Assembly: GCF_900086705.1 (NCBI RefSeq)
Contig: NZ_LT575483.1
Coordinates: 745,166-809,165 of the forward strand
Direction of reading: 5' to 3'
Origin: Massilibacillus massiliensis
GTDB lineage: Bacteria > Bacillota > Negativicutes > FLKF01
Length of the DNA stretch: 64,000 nt
A program made the position numbers and the translations under genes. The notes below the pieces were generated by a model, which was not told the DNA's origin, ran no database searches, and saw nothing but the letters and a program-made list of their open reading frames with translations. Below are positions 1 to 9,143 of the stretch, in pieces. Numbering within the stretch: the first letter of the stretch is position 1; each line of letters begins with the position of its first letter.

Positions 1-385
1 CATACGTACACGTATGTGAATCCGCACCAATTGTTAACAAACCAGGTGCGACCAGCCCCTTTTCCGGCAAAATTACGTGTTCAATCCCCATGCGTCCAAC
101 TTCAAAATAATTTACGATATCATATTGTTTTGCAAAATCGCGCACTGCTTTTGTCATCGCAGCAGTTTTTATATCTTTATTTGGTGTAAAATGATCCGGC
201 ACCAAAGCAATTTTGCTGCGATCAAAGACAGGCTTGCCGATTTTTTCAAATTCTTTAATTGCCGGTGGAGCTGTAATGTCATTGGCAAGCACCATATCTA
301 ATTTGCAATTAATCAATTGTCCCGGCACAACAGAATCTAAGCCTGCATGTTTCGCCAAGATTTTTTCAGTCATATTCATTCCCAT
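1..385 (-). CDS. leuC: 3-isopropylmalate dehydratase large subunit (partial, 3' end outside window)
   Basis: About 128 N-terminal residues of an aconitase-superfamily protein are visible and the gene runs off the left edge. It begins [15 protein letters not shown], continues through a PGQ segment and a VPDHF segment, and reaches GADSHTCTY, which contains the first iron-sulfur cysteine of the family. This is the LeuC/HacA type (about 420 residues) that isomerises 2- to 3-isopropylmalate in leucine synthesis together with LeuD. The start at 385 is chosen because GGGGAGG lies 7 bases upstream. It follows ilvC in the same direction after a 121-base gap holding a possible weak terminator. A homoaconitase role cannot be excluded from this fragment, but the ilvN-ilvC context favours leucine synthesis. 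Confidence 0.87.
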   Translation of the reverse strand, partial: MGMNMTEKILAKHAGLDSVVPGQLINCKLDMVLANDITAPPAIKEFEKIGKPVFDRSKIALVPDHFTPNKDIKTAAMTKAVRDFAKQYDIVNYFEVGRMGIEHVILPEKGLVAPGLLTIGADSHTCTY

Positions 386-442
386 ACAAAAGCCTCCCCA
401 ATTTTTGCATCTATACACTAACTTTTAAATACACTTTATTCT

Positions 443-478
443 TAAAAAAATGAGGATGCTGCCCAGCAACACCCCCAT
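443..478 (-). terminator. Possible intrinsic terminator after ilvC
   Basis: Read on the minus strand, GGTGTTGCTG and CAGCATCC form an imperfect hairpin followed by seven T residues. It lies between the ilvC stop and leuC, so it may terminate the transcript partially or reduce leuC expression. Confidence 0.45.
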
Positions 479-506
479 TTTCCTAACACATCTATAGCAA
501 AAATGC

Positions 507-2028
<1,522 letters not shown>

Positions 2029-2057
2029 TGGTTTTTATCTCCTTACTTGCTATAAAT

Positions 2058-2335
2058 GAATAAAATAAAAACCGCCCCTACTGACTCAATTCGCCAGTAG
2101 GGGCGGATCAATCACTACCGCGGTACCACCCTACATTATACTTCATACGCCTAAAACAGGCTTCTCATTAACGCTGAGCGTGACGTTCATGCCTAAAATG
2201 CAATGCATCTCGACACAAAAGCTCGTAGGCGAAGTCAAGCATTAGCCCCACACCGATTTGCAGCAACCATCGGCTCTCTGAAGTGGAAATGTAAAGCTCT
2301 TTACCTAGTCATAACCTTTTTTATATTCCGCTACA
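2058..2335 (-). ncRNA. T-box riboswitch leader of ilvN-ilvC
   Basis: On the minus strand the diagnostic T-box AGGGTGGTACCGCGG occupies 2118-2132. It is followed by a strong terminator: CCGCCCCTACTG (arm 2095-2106) pairs with CAGTAGGGGCGG (arm 2072-2083), then TTTTTATTTTATT. Upstream is an AGAGAGCC...GGTTGCTG stretch typical of the distal part of Stem I. T-box leaders read the charging state of a tRNA and let transcription pass when it is uncharged. A CTT triplet in GACTTCGCC, at about the expected specifier position, would suggest leucine, but I could not fold the stem with certainty. Confidence 0.9.
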
Positions 2336-2376
2336 TACTGTATACATTCACAATATGTAACCTTGTAAATATGTAT

Positions 2377-2407
2377 ACATTATTGCAATTTTTTTTAACT
2401 TTGTCAA
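2377..2407 (-). promoter_or_regulatory. Candidate promoter of the T-box transcript
   Basis: TTGACA (2402-2407 on the minus strand) is followed after 19 bases by TAATGT (2377-2382). The -35 is perfect, the spacer is long and the -10 is weak. Two copies of ATGTATACAT-like sequence (2339-2348 and 2371-2380) flank the likely start site. Confidence 0.4.
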
Positions 2408-2603
2408 CTGTTTTTTGTAATCCGTATTCATTTTGAATGGAAAATTGATAAATACAAGTTGAAAATAAATAAAATTACTATTATTTTCTATTTTTAACTT
2501 TGAAAAACTAATCCTACCATAAAAAAATAGGTATTCTTGTCGAAAAAAAATCAGATACTACTACTGTTCCCAAATAAAAAGATTATTAAAGGGAGGCTTC
2601 TTC

Positions 2604-3047
2604 ATGAAAACAACAAACAGTAAAACAGCAGAAAGTAAAAGAAAATATGGTTCATTAACAGCTTCTGCAGATGCGAATAATGATTATGCTTCAACATCAA
2701 GCAGTTCAACAAATTCAACACAGTCCAGTATGAACCAATACGGTTCTATGACAGCTCTTCAGGATGCAAACGGAGACTATTCTAAATCGAGCAGCGCAAC
2801 GAGCTCAACACAGTCTAGCATGAACCAATATGGTTCTATGACAGCTCTTCAAGATGCAAACGGAGACTATTCCCAATCGAGCAGCTCGACGAGCTCGACG
2901 CAGGATAGTATGAACCAGTATGGTTCTATGACAGCTCTTCAAGATGCAAATGGAGATTATTCTAAATCGAATAAAACTAGCAGCAAAAGTTTTTCTAAAA
3001 AACCTAACAGCATGACTGCAGCTTATGATGCAAATCAAAAACCTTAA
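2604..3047 (+). CDS. Serine-rich 30-residue tandem repeat protein, function unknown
   Basis: I do not recognise a named family. The 147-residue protein is built from about four and a half repeats of a 30-residue unit, NQYGSMTALQDANGDYSKSS plus SATSSTQSSM. Repeats 2 to 4 are nearly identical, the first is degenerate (KYGSLTASADANNDYAS) and the last is cut short (NSMTAAYDANQ). The DANGDYS core resembles a calcium-binding loop (D-x-N-x-D), but no full EF-hand is visible. It has no signal peptide, membrane segment or cysteine, and is low in hydrophobic residues, so it is probably soluble and largely disordered. GGGAGG precedes the ATG, and a strong terminator follows the stop, so it appears to be a free-standing gene. 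A spore- or stress-associated small protein is possible but not shown. Confidence 0.8.
   Translation: MKTTNSKTAESKRKYGSLTASADANNDYASTSSSSTNSTQSSMNQYGSMTALQDANGDYSKSSSATSSTQSSMNQYGSMTALQDANGDYSQSSSSTSSTQDSMNQYGSMTALQDANGDYSKSNKTSSKSFSKKPNSMTAAYDANQKP
2733..2999 (+). repeat. Three tandem 90-bp coding repeats
   Basis: Units begin at 2733, 2823 and 2913 with AACCAATA or AACCAGTA followed by GGTTCTATGACAGCTCTTCA. They differ at few positions, so the DNA itself is recently amplified or homogenised. The period keeps the reading frame. Confidence 0.9.
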
Positions 3048-3067
3048 AAAAAATCATATTTGATTGT

Positions 3068-3098
3068 AAAAGAGGTAGCCAATTGGCTACCTCTTTTA
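3068..3098. terminator. Bidirectional terminator
   Basis: AAAGAGGTAGCC, AATT, GGCTACCTCTTT forms a perfect hairpin with A- and T-rich flanks on both sides. It separates the convergent repeat-protein and asparaginase genes. Confidence 0.85.
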
Positions 3099-3135
3099 TC
3101 TGTCTATTTTATTTTGCTTCAAAATCAAAAATTTA

Positions 3136-4212
3136 TTAGTATTCGTTGAAAATTCTTTGAATTTCTTTTAAATCATTTGTTTTTGTTAACGCAAGTGATA
3201 ATAGAATTCTAGCTTTTTGTGGATTTAACGAATCACCATTTAAAAAATGCGCATCAATATAAGATTGTTCCGCATCAATCACAGTCCCATTACCAACACG
3301 GGAACTGCGCACTATTACAACACCTTTTTGCGCAGCTTTTGCTAAGGCTGTTTCTGCATTTTTATGTATGCTTCCATTCCCAGTACCTGCGTAAATAATA
3401 CCTTTAGCTCCGGCAGCAACTGCAGCATCAACAAATATTCCATCATCATCCGCATGACCATAAATTACTTTTACATAAGGCAATGCATTTAGCTTGGTAA
3501 CATCAAATTCACTTTTTGCAGTATGTTTCCGTGTACTTTCACGATAAAAATAAGGCTTTCCATCATTTACATAGCCTAAGAAACCAAGTTCCGGCGCTTT
3601 AAATGTAGCGACATTGTTCGTATTTGTTTTCGTAACCTCACGCGCACCATTGATTTCGTCATTCATCGTAACTAGGACACCTTTACCCACTGCTTCTTTA
3701 CTGCTAGCTACACGTACAGCATTCAATAAATTCAAAGGACCATCTGCACTGATTGCTGTCGCTGGGCGCATAGCACCAACAAGAACAACAGGTTTATCAC
3801 TCTTTACAACTAAATTAAGAAAATATGCAGTTTCTTCTAAAGTGTCTGTACCATGTGTAATAACAATACCATCAACATCACGATCAGCTAATACTTCATT
3901 AACTCTTTTGCTCAATGTTAGCCAAACATCATTTGACATGTCTTTACTATCAAGCTTACAAACTTGTTCCCCTGAAACATTTGCATACTCTTTCATCTGA
4001 GGCACAGCATCAATTAACGTTTGAATTCCAATTGCACCAGCTTTGTACCCAGTCATTTGTGTGTTAGAGCTTGCACTCCCTGCAATCGTCCCACCAGTAG
4101 CCAATATTTTGATGTTCGGTAAATTATTTTTTTCCGCCGCAAACACACTTTGTGCACCAAGTAAAACCATACAAAGAACTGTAAAAACAATCATCATCTG
4201 TCTTTTAAACAA
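3136..4212 (-). CDS. ansB: Type II (exported) L-asparaginase
   Basis: Hydrolyses L-asparagine to aspartate and ammonia outside the cytoplasm. A signal peptide is visible (FKRQMMIVFTVLCMVLLGA, cleavage near SVFAA). The mature enzyme shows the first catalytic-threonine motif ILATGGTIAGSA and the second motif GIVITHGTDTLEETAYF. Length of 358 residues matches AnsB. The start is set at TTG 4212 because AGGAGG lies 9 bases upstream and the resulting leader is an ideal signal peptide; an ATG at 4239 would place the Shine-Dalgarno inside the gene. It lies beside a dicarboxylate carrier transcribed in the same direction and a divergent two-component system, suggesting asparagine or aspartate catabolism, possibly ending in fumarate respiration. 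Confidence 0.93.
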   Translation of the reverse strand: MFKRQMMIVFTVLCMVLLGAQSVFAAEKNNLPNIKILATGGTIAGSASSNTQMTGYKAGAIGIQTLIDAVPQMKEYANVSGEQVCKLDSKDMSNDVWLTLSKRVNEVLADRDVDGIVITHGTDTLEETAYFLNLVVKSDKPVVLVGAMRPATAISADGPLNLLNAVRVASSKEAVGKGVLVTMNDEINGAREVTKTNTNNVATFKAPELGFLGYVNDGKPYFYRESTRKHTAKSEFDVTKLNALPYVKVIYGHADDDGIFVDAAVAAGAKGIIYAGTGNGSIHKNAETALAKAAQKGVVIVRSSRVGNGTVIDAEQSYIDAHFLNGDSLNPQKARILLSLALTKTNDLKEIQRIFNEY

Positions 4213-4355
4213 AATATCCCGCCTCCTCAATACATTCATAACTGTATTTACAATAAAACAACTTTGTTATTTTTATTAAATACCATTTGATTCTATAGGC
4301 AGCAATCTTCTGCATCAGATTACTGCCCGCATATGCAACTAGAAAATTTACAAAT

Positions 4356-5762
4356 TTAGAAGAAACCAAGTGCACTCATCCAAGGAAGACCAACGACCAT
4401 CCACACAATTAGATGAAGCGTTGTAACAATAAATCCAATTTTCCACCATTCACCTTGCGCCATATAATTTGCCCCAAAGAAGATTGGAGTTACACCACAG
4501 CCATAATGTGTCAACATAGAACAACTGTTAGCAAGTGTACCATAAAGAATTGCCACGCCTAAAGCAGGTGCACCTGCTGCAACCAAAATTGATGCAAAAG
4601 CAGCGAACAATGCCATAATATGTGCTGTATTACTAGCCAATCCATAATGCACATAAGTATACACTACAGACAGTACAATGAGCATTACCAACCATGAAGA
4701 ACCAGCCATTTGCGCACCAATCAGCTTCGCAAACCAGCTCATCAACTCAAGTTTGGATAAAAATGCTGCCATATTGACCAAAACACCCATCCATACTAAT
4801 ACATCCCAAGCACCTTTTTGATTTAAAACATCTTCCCAATCGAGAATTCTTGTAACGAGCATTGCAGAAAGACCAAGCAATGCTACAAAGGCCGAGTCAA
4901 TTTTATGAATACTGCCTGTTGCCCATAAAATTAAAGCAACAAGGAAAATAACACTTAAGATTTTTTCTGCTAAACTCATTGGTCCCATTGCAGCTAATTC
5001 ACGATTTGCCATTTCTTTTGTTTCTGGCGTTTCTTTTAACTCTGGATTGATCAATTTGTAAAGCAACCAAGGCGTTGCGATTGAAAGAATAATTCCAGGA
5101 ACGATACAAGCCATAAACCAAGACATCCAAGTAAGTTCTAAACCAAACATATCTTTAGTTAAAGTAACAACAACCGCGTTATTCGACGCACCTGTTAAGA
5201 ATATACAAGCAGATGTAATAACTGCACAGTAAGAGCTAAAGATTAGAAAAGCACCCGTACGTTCTCTTGCTGAACCAGGTTCAGAACCGATTGCAGAGCA
5301 AATGCTTCTAACAATTGGATAAACGATGCCGCCGCCACGCGCTGTATTGGATGGCGTAAAAGGCGCAACGATAAAATCTGTTGCAGAAAGTACGTAAGCG
5401 ACACTTAATGTGCTGCCACCGAATTTACTTAATAAAGCAAAAGCAATCCGTTTTCCAAGTCCAGTTTTAATAAAACCTTCCGCGAACATAAATGCCGAAA
5501 CGATCAACCAAATCGTACCGTTACTAAAACCAGCCAATGCCTCACTTGGTTTTAATACATTTAAAAATACAAGCATTGTACATGAAATCAATGATACTGC
5601 ACCAATCGACAAAGGTTGTAAAATAAAAGCTGCAATCGTCGCTACGAATATTGCCAACAAATGCCAAGCTTCTGGCTTCACACCTTCCGGTATTGGACAA
5701 AACCAAATGATCATACCGATTAGTACACATAATAACCCTTTTCCTAATTTGCCATTCACCAT
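4356..5762 (-). CDS. DASS-family anion:Na+ symporter or antiporter (dicarboxylate carrier)
   Basis: This 468-residue inner-membrane protein has a dozen or so hydrophobic segments and the duplicated SNT-type signatures of the divalent anion:sodium symporter family: FTPSNTARGGG in the first half and GLASNTAHIMAL in the second, plus GASNNAVVV. Closest recognisable relatives are CitT, TtdT and 2-oxoglutarate/malate translocators, which exchange C4-C6 di- and tricarboxylates. AGGAGGAATAT precedes the ATG. It is upstream of asparaginase on the same strand (gap 143 bases), so it may import aspartate or a C4-dicarboxylate, or export succinate in exchange. Substrate is inferred only. Confidence 0.9.
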   Translation of the reverse strand: MVNGKLGKGLLCVLIGMIIWFCPIPEGVKPEAWHLLAIFVATIAAFILQPLSIGAVSLISCTMLVFLNVLKPSEALAGFSNGTIWLIVSAFMFAEGFIKTGLGKRIAFALLSKFGGSTLSVAYVLSATDFIVAPFTPSNTARGGGIVYPIVRSICSAIGSEPGSARERTGAFLIFSSYCAVITSACIFLTGASNNAVVVTLTKDMFGLELTWMSWFMACIVPGIILSIATPWLLYKLINPELKETPETKEMANRELAAMGPMSLAEKILSVIFLVALILWATGSIHKIDSAFVALLGLSAMLVTRILDWEDVLNQKGAWDVLVWMGVLVNMAAFLSKLELMSWFAKLIGAQMAGSSWLVMLIVLSVVYTYVHYGLASNTAHIMALFAAFASILVAAGAPALGVAILYGTLANSCSMLTHYGCGVTPIFFGANYMAQGEWWKIGFIVTTLHLIVWMVVGLPWMSALGFF

Positions 5763-5939
5763 ATATTCCTCCTAAAATATAAAAATAATTTCTATATGAT
5801 TTACAAATTAAGTGTACTAATCTAACTACATAATCCGACAAAATCCTAAAAAATAATATTCTGACTATTTTTTTTTTTTATTTTAGTATTACTTTTCTAT
5901 ATACAATATAAAATATTTATATATGGATAAAAATAAATG

Positions 5940-5967
5940 TGGAAATATTCCAAATTCATGATATAAT
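5940..5967 (+). promoter_or_regulatory. Candidate promoter and operator of the two-component genes
   Basis: TGGAAATATTCCA (5940-5952) is a perfect palindrome lying where a -35 element would be, 9 bases before TATAAT (5962-5967). The divergent DASS gene starts 177 bases to the left, so the site could serve both directions. Confidence 0.4.
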
Positions 5968-6036
5968 CTAAATTAATTATTGTATACATTATACAGAGTT
6001 GTGTCATAAGTCTTATATATCATGGTAAGGAGCTTT

Positions 6037-7326
6037 ATGAAAACAAATCAAAATATTTATATTTTTATCTTAATGCTCATATTGGTACCACTCGCCGGTG
6101 AGCCAAAAATACATCCTTTCAGCGGTGAGCTAAGTTCATTTCGAGTTAGTTTTGGCTCTCCTATTTTTCTTTTATTTTTGCTTTGGATTCGCAATACTTC
6201 ATTTATATTTTCTGGCTTTTGTGTCGGATTATCTGTAACCGGGTTTCGTATACTTTTAGATTTATTTGCTTATGATGCATCTTTTTCTTCCAGTATTTTA
6301 CTTCGCGGTCCAACTTTTTTTTACTATCTAACCTATGCGACTTTTTTTCATCTTCCTAAAGGCGATACGTTATATAGTAAATCGATACAGATTGCCGGCT
6401 GGTCAATTCTTGCAGAATTTGCAGCTAGTATTGTTGAACTTTCATTAACAAATATTTTTTCAGCAATGGATTGGGCAATTACTTTAGATGTCATTACAAA
6501 AATAATCATGATTGCAATTATTCGTTGCTTTTTTATTCTTAGTTTCTTTTTTCTACTACAATTACATCAATCCGAAACAAAAGCAATTCAGGAACATAAG
6601 CAAAATAAACGTATGCTTCTATTAATTTCAAGCTTATATGAGGAAGTTATTCAGTTAAATAAATCGCAAAAAAATGCAGAAACTGTTACTAGAAACTGTT
6701 ATCAACTCTATGAAAAACTAAAAAATAAGGACTATATAATTGATAGAGATCAATTTTCTCTGGAACTCCTCAGTATCGCAGGACAAGTTCATGAAATAAA
6801 AAAAGATAATCAACGCATCTATGCTGGTTTGACACAATTAACAACAAATCGAAGATTAGACGATTATATGACCGTTGCCGAACTCGGCGATATCATCGTA
6901 CAAACAAACAAAAAATATGCACGATCATTAAAGAAAGAAATTAATTTTTCATTAGCGGTTGATCCTTTTATTCATAAGTTGCATGTATATACTATACTGT
7001 CCTTAGTAAATAATCTCGTTGCGAATGCTGTTGAAGCAATAGAATCTGTTGGCAAGATTGAAATTAAATTTTCTAAAATAAACACGTTGCTCGAAATTCA
7101 AGTTTCAGATAATGGGATTGGCATTCCCCAAAACAAAGTTAAATTACTATTTAAGCCTGGTTATACAACGAAATTTGACAGCCAAGGCCGACCATCTACA
7201 GGCGTAGGTTTACCTTATGTAAAACATTTAACCAATGAATTGGAAGGCACCATCCACTTAGATATTGAAACTCCAAATACAACTATTTTTTATTTAACAC
7301 TCCCACTCAAAAATTTGGAAGGATGA
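6037..7326 (+). CDS. Sensor histidine kinase, GlnK (YcbA)-like
   Basis: A 429-residue membrane kinase. The first 180 residues hold about six hydrophobic segments and little periplasmic sequence, so it probably senses within or at the membrane. A coiled segment (about 175-225) leads to an unusual SpoOB-type phospho-acceptor helix, AGQVHEIKKDNQRIYAGL, with the acceptor His near 252. The HATPase domain follows with NLVANAVEAIE (N box), SDNGIGIP (G1) and STGVGLPYV (G2). This organisation is that of Bacillus GlnK, the partner of GlnL. Start 6037 is chosen for AAGGAG just upstream; the ATG at 6022 has no ribosome-binding site. The response regulator starts 6 bases after its stop. Confidence 0.88.
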   Translation: MKTNQNIYIFILMLILVPLAGEPKIHPFSGELSSFRVSFGSPIFLLFLLWIRNTSFIFSGFCVGLSVTGFRILLDLFAYDASFSSSILLRGPTFFYYLTYATFFHLPKGDTLYSKSIQIAGWSILAEFAASIVELSLTNIFSAMDWAITLDVITKIIMIAIIRCFFILSFFFLLQLHQSETKAIQEHKQNKRMLLLISSLYEEVIQLNKSQKNAETVTRNCYQLYEKLKNKDYIIDRDQFSLELLSIAGQVHEIKKDNQRIYAGLTQLTTNRRLDDYMTVAELGDIIVQTNKKYARSLKKEINFSLAVDPFIHKLHVYTILSLVNNLVANAVEAIESVGKIEIKFSKINTLLEIQVSDNGIGIPQNKVKLLFKPGYTTKFDSQGRPSTGVGLPYVKHLTNELEGTIHLDIETPNTTIFYLTLPLKNLEG

Positions 7327-7332
7327 AAAATT

Positions 7333-8256
7333 ATGCGTTTTTTTCTAATTGATGATGATGAAGTAATTCGTTCTATGCTTACAGAAATTATCGAAGATTA
7401 TGATTTAGGGAAAGTAGTGGGTGAAGCCGAAAATGGCTCCACAATTGATAATCAATTACTCGACGTAAAGAATATTGACATTTTAATTATTGATATGCTC
7501 ATGCCAATTCGTGACGGCATTCAAACAGTAAAGGCAATCAAAAATTGCTTTAACGGAAAAATCATTATGCTGTCTCAGGTTGAAAATAAAGAACTAATCG
7601 GTAAAGCCTACGCTTTAGGCGTCGATAATTATATAACAAAACCAATCAACCGGAATGAAGTCGTCAGTGTAATAAAAAATGTAACCGAACATATGAAGTT
7701 ACGCAAATTAATAAACAATATTGAAAGCAGCTTAAATATTGCTTTACGCCCTGAAAAGCAAAAAAATCCTCCTATTTCCGGGGAAATGACCGCACAAAAC
7801 AAATTGACTTCAACGACTGAAATTTTACTAAGTGAAATGGGAATCGCAGGCGAAAAAGGCTCTAAAGATTTATTAAACATTATGCAATTTTTAGAAAAAC
7901 ATGAACTGGAGCACAAAGACAGTCATGACTTTCCATCATTAAAATCGATATTTCAAAGTATTGCTGTTCCAAGAGTTGGAGATGATAACGCTTTGAATAT
8001 TCAAAAAGAATGCAAAGCCATTGAACAACGGCTGCGAAGAACTGTATTTCAAGCCCTACTCAATCTTGCTTCAATGGGAGTCGTTGATTATGCCAATCCA
8101 AAATTCGAAGACTACGCTGCTAAATTTTTTGACTTTGCTGAGGTAAGAAAGGTTATGCTGCTTCTAGAAAATGAACAAAAACCAATCATGTCACAAGCAC
8201 ATATCAATATAAAAAAATTCATTAAAGTTCTCTTCATCGAAGCAAAAAAGGCCTGA
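7333..8256 (+). CDS. Response regulator with YcbB/GlnL-type output domain
   Basis: A 307-residue regulator. The receiver domain (residues 1-120) shows the acidic pocket LIDDDE, the phospho-acceptor Asp54 in ILIIDMLMP, and the conserved Lys in NYITKP. The C-terminal part (about 185-305), with KECKAIEQRLRRTVFQALLN and the DFAEVRKVMLLL segment, matches the YcbB domain of GlnL, which in Bacillus activates glutaminase and glutamine transport genes. By analogy this pair may sense an amino acid amide or dicarboxylate and control the neighbouring asparaginase and DASS carrier; that link is inference from position. A terminator hairpin overlaps the end of the gene. Confidence 0.9.
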   Translation: MRFFLIDDDEVIRSMLTEIIEDYDLGKVVGEAENGSTIDNQLLDVKNIDILIIDMLMPIRDGIQTVKAIKNCFNGKIIMLSQVENKELIGKAYALGVDNYITKPINRNEVVSVIKNVTEHMKLRKLINNIESSLNIALRPEKQKNPPISGEMTAQNKLTSTTEILLSEMGIAGEKGSKDLLNIMQFLEKHELEHKDSHDFPSLKSIFQSIAVPRVGDDNALNIQKECKAIEQRLRRTVFQALLNLASMGVVDYANPKFEDYAAKFFDFAEVRKVMLLLENEQKPIMSQAHINIKKFIKVLFIEAKKA

Positions 8257-8277
8257 CAAAATGTCAGGTCTTTTTTT
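8250..8277 (+). terminator. Terminator of the two-component operon
   Basis: CCTGACA, AAA, TGTCAGG hairpin followed by a run of T; the stop codon of the response regulator lies in its left arm. Confidence 0.85.
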
Positions 8278-8373
8278 GTGTAGACAAACTATCTTCGTAC
8301 TAGTTTATAAGTCGTACGGATTTGGTTATTTTCTAAATTATCAACATAAATATGTTATTTTGCTACAGTCTAA

Positions 8374-8400
8374 GGCCTAACAAAATGTTAGGCCATTTTT
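8374..8400 (+). terminator. Second, sequence-related terminator hairpin
   Basis: GGCCTAACA, AAA, TGTTAGGCC followed by ATTTTT. It differs from the hairpin at 8250 by compensating changes (CTGACA to CTAACA and its complement) and may also block transcription from the convergent gene weakly. Confidence 0.6.
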
Positions 8401-8413
8401 CAATGATTAGCTA

Positions 8414-9109
8414 TTATTTTTTCAATCGATAACCAGATCCCCATACCGTTTCAATATATTCTGGATTGCTTGTATCTTTTTCTATTTTTTCTCGTAATCT
8501 TTTGATATGTACCGTAACGGTAGATACATCTCCGATCGCTTCCATCCCCCAAAGCTCATCAAATAAAAACTCTTTTGAAAAAACTTTATTTGGATTTGAA
8601 GCCAAATAATATAATAATTCAAATTCTTTATTGGGTAATTTTATTTCTTTCTTTCCAATATACACTCTTAAGTCTTCCGGAAATATACGAAGCGCACCAA
8701 TTATAATTTTATCTTTTATTCCTGTGCTATTCTTAATTTTGGTCAATCTTTTATATCTATTTAAATGCGCTTTTACCCTTGCCACTAATTCATTTGGACT
8801 AAACGGCTTTACAATATAATCATCTGCACCTGTGCCTAAACCACGAATTTTATCTATATCTTCTTTTTTAGCCGTAACCATTAAAATAGGAATTTCTTTC
8901 ACTTTACGTATCTCTTCACATACTTCAAAACCAGTTTTTTTTGGTAACATCAAATCTAAAATGATTAAATCAAAATTCTCATTAATTGCTCGATCAAGAC
9001 CACTTTCCCCATCATTGGCAATCACAACATCAAAATTATTTAATTTTAAATAGTCTCTTTCCAGTTCTGCAATATTACAATTATCTTCAATAATAAGAAT
9101 ACGTTCCAT
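8414..9109 (-). CDS. OmpR-family response regulator
   Basis: A 231-residue DNA-binding regulator. The receiver domain (1-115) has the acidic pair IIEDN, acceptor Asp52 in LIILDLMLP, and the Lys in DYIVKPFSP. The winged-helix domain (about 135-230) contains LPNKEFELLYYLA and VTVHIKRLREKIE, ending in the conserved VWGSGYRLKK. It lies 34 bases after the kinase at 9144-10604 and is probably cotranscribed with it. The order kinase then regulator is the reverse of the commoner arrangement. No target transporter gene sits next to it. Confidence 0.95.
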   Translation of the reverse strand: MERILIIEDNCNIAELERDYLKLNNFDVVIANDGESGLDRAINENFDLIILDLMLPKKTGFEVCEEIRKVKEIPILMVTAKKEDIDKIRGLGTGADDYIVKPFSPNELVARVKAHLNRYKRLTKIKNSTGIKDKIIIGALRIFPEDLRVYIGKKEIKLPNKEFELLYYLASNPNKVFSKEFLFDELWGMEAIGDVSTVTVHIKRLREKIEKDTSNPEYIETVWGSGYRLKK

Positions 9110-9143
9110 TTTGACACACCATTTCTTTTAAACTTAAAAATAC

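Noticed and set aside
2733-2999. Tandem repeats as a CRISPR array or minisatellite
   Set aside because: The 90-bp units have no spacers and keep one reading frame with protein-level constraint, so they are coding repeats.
2805-3038. Antisense ORF of 77 codons inside the repeat gene
   Set aside because: It is the mirror of the repeats, has no ribosome site and resembles no protein.
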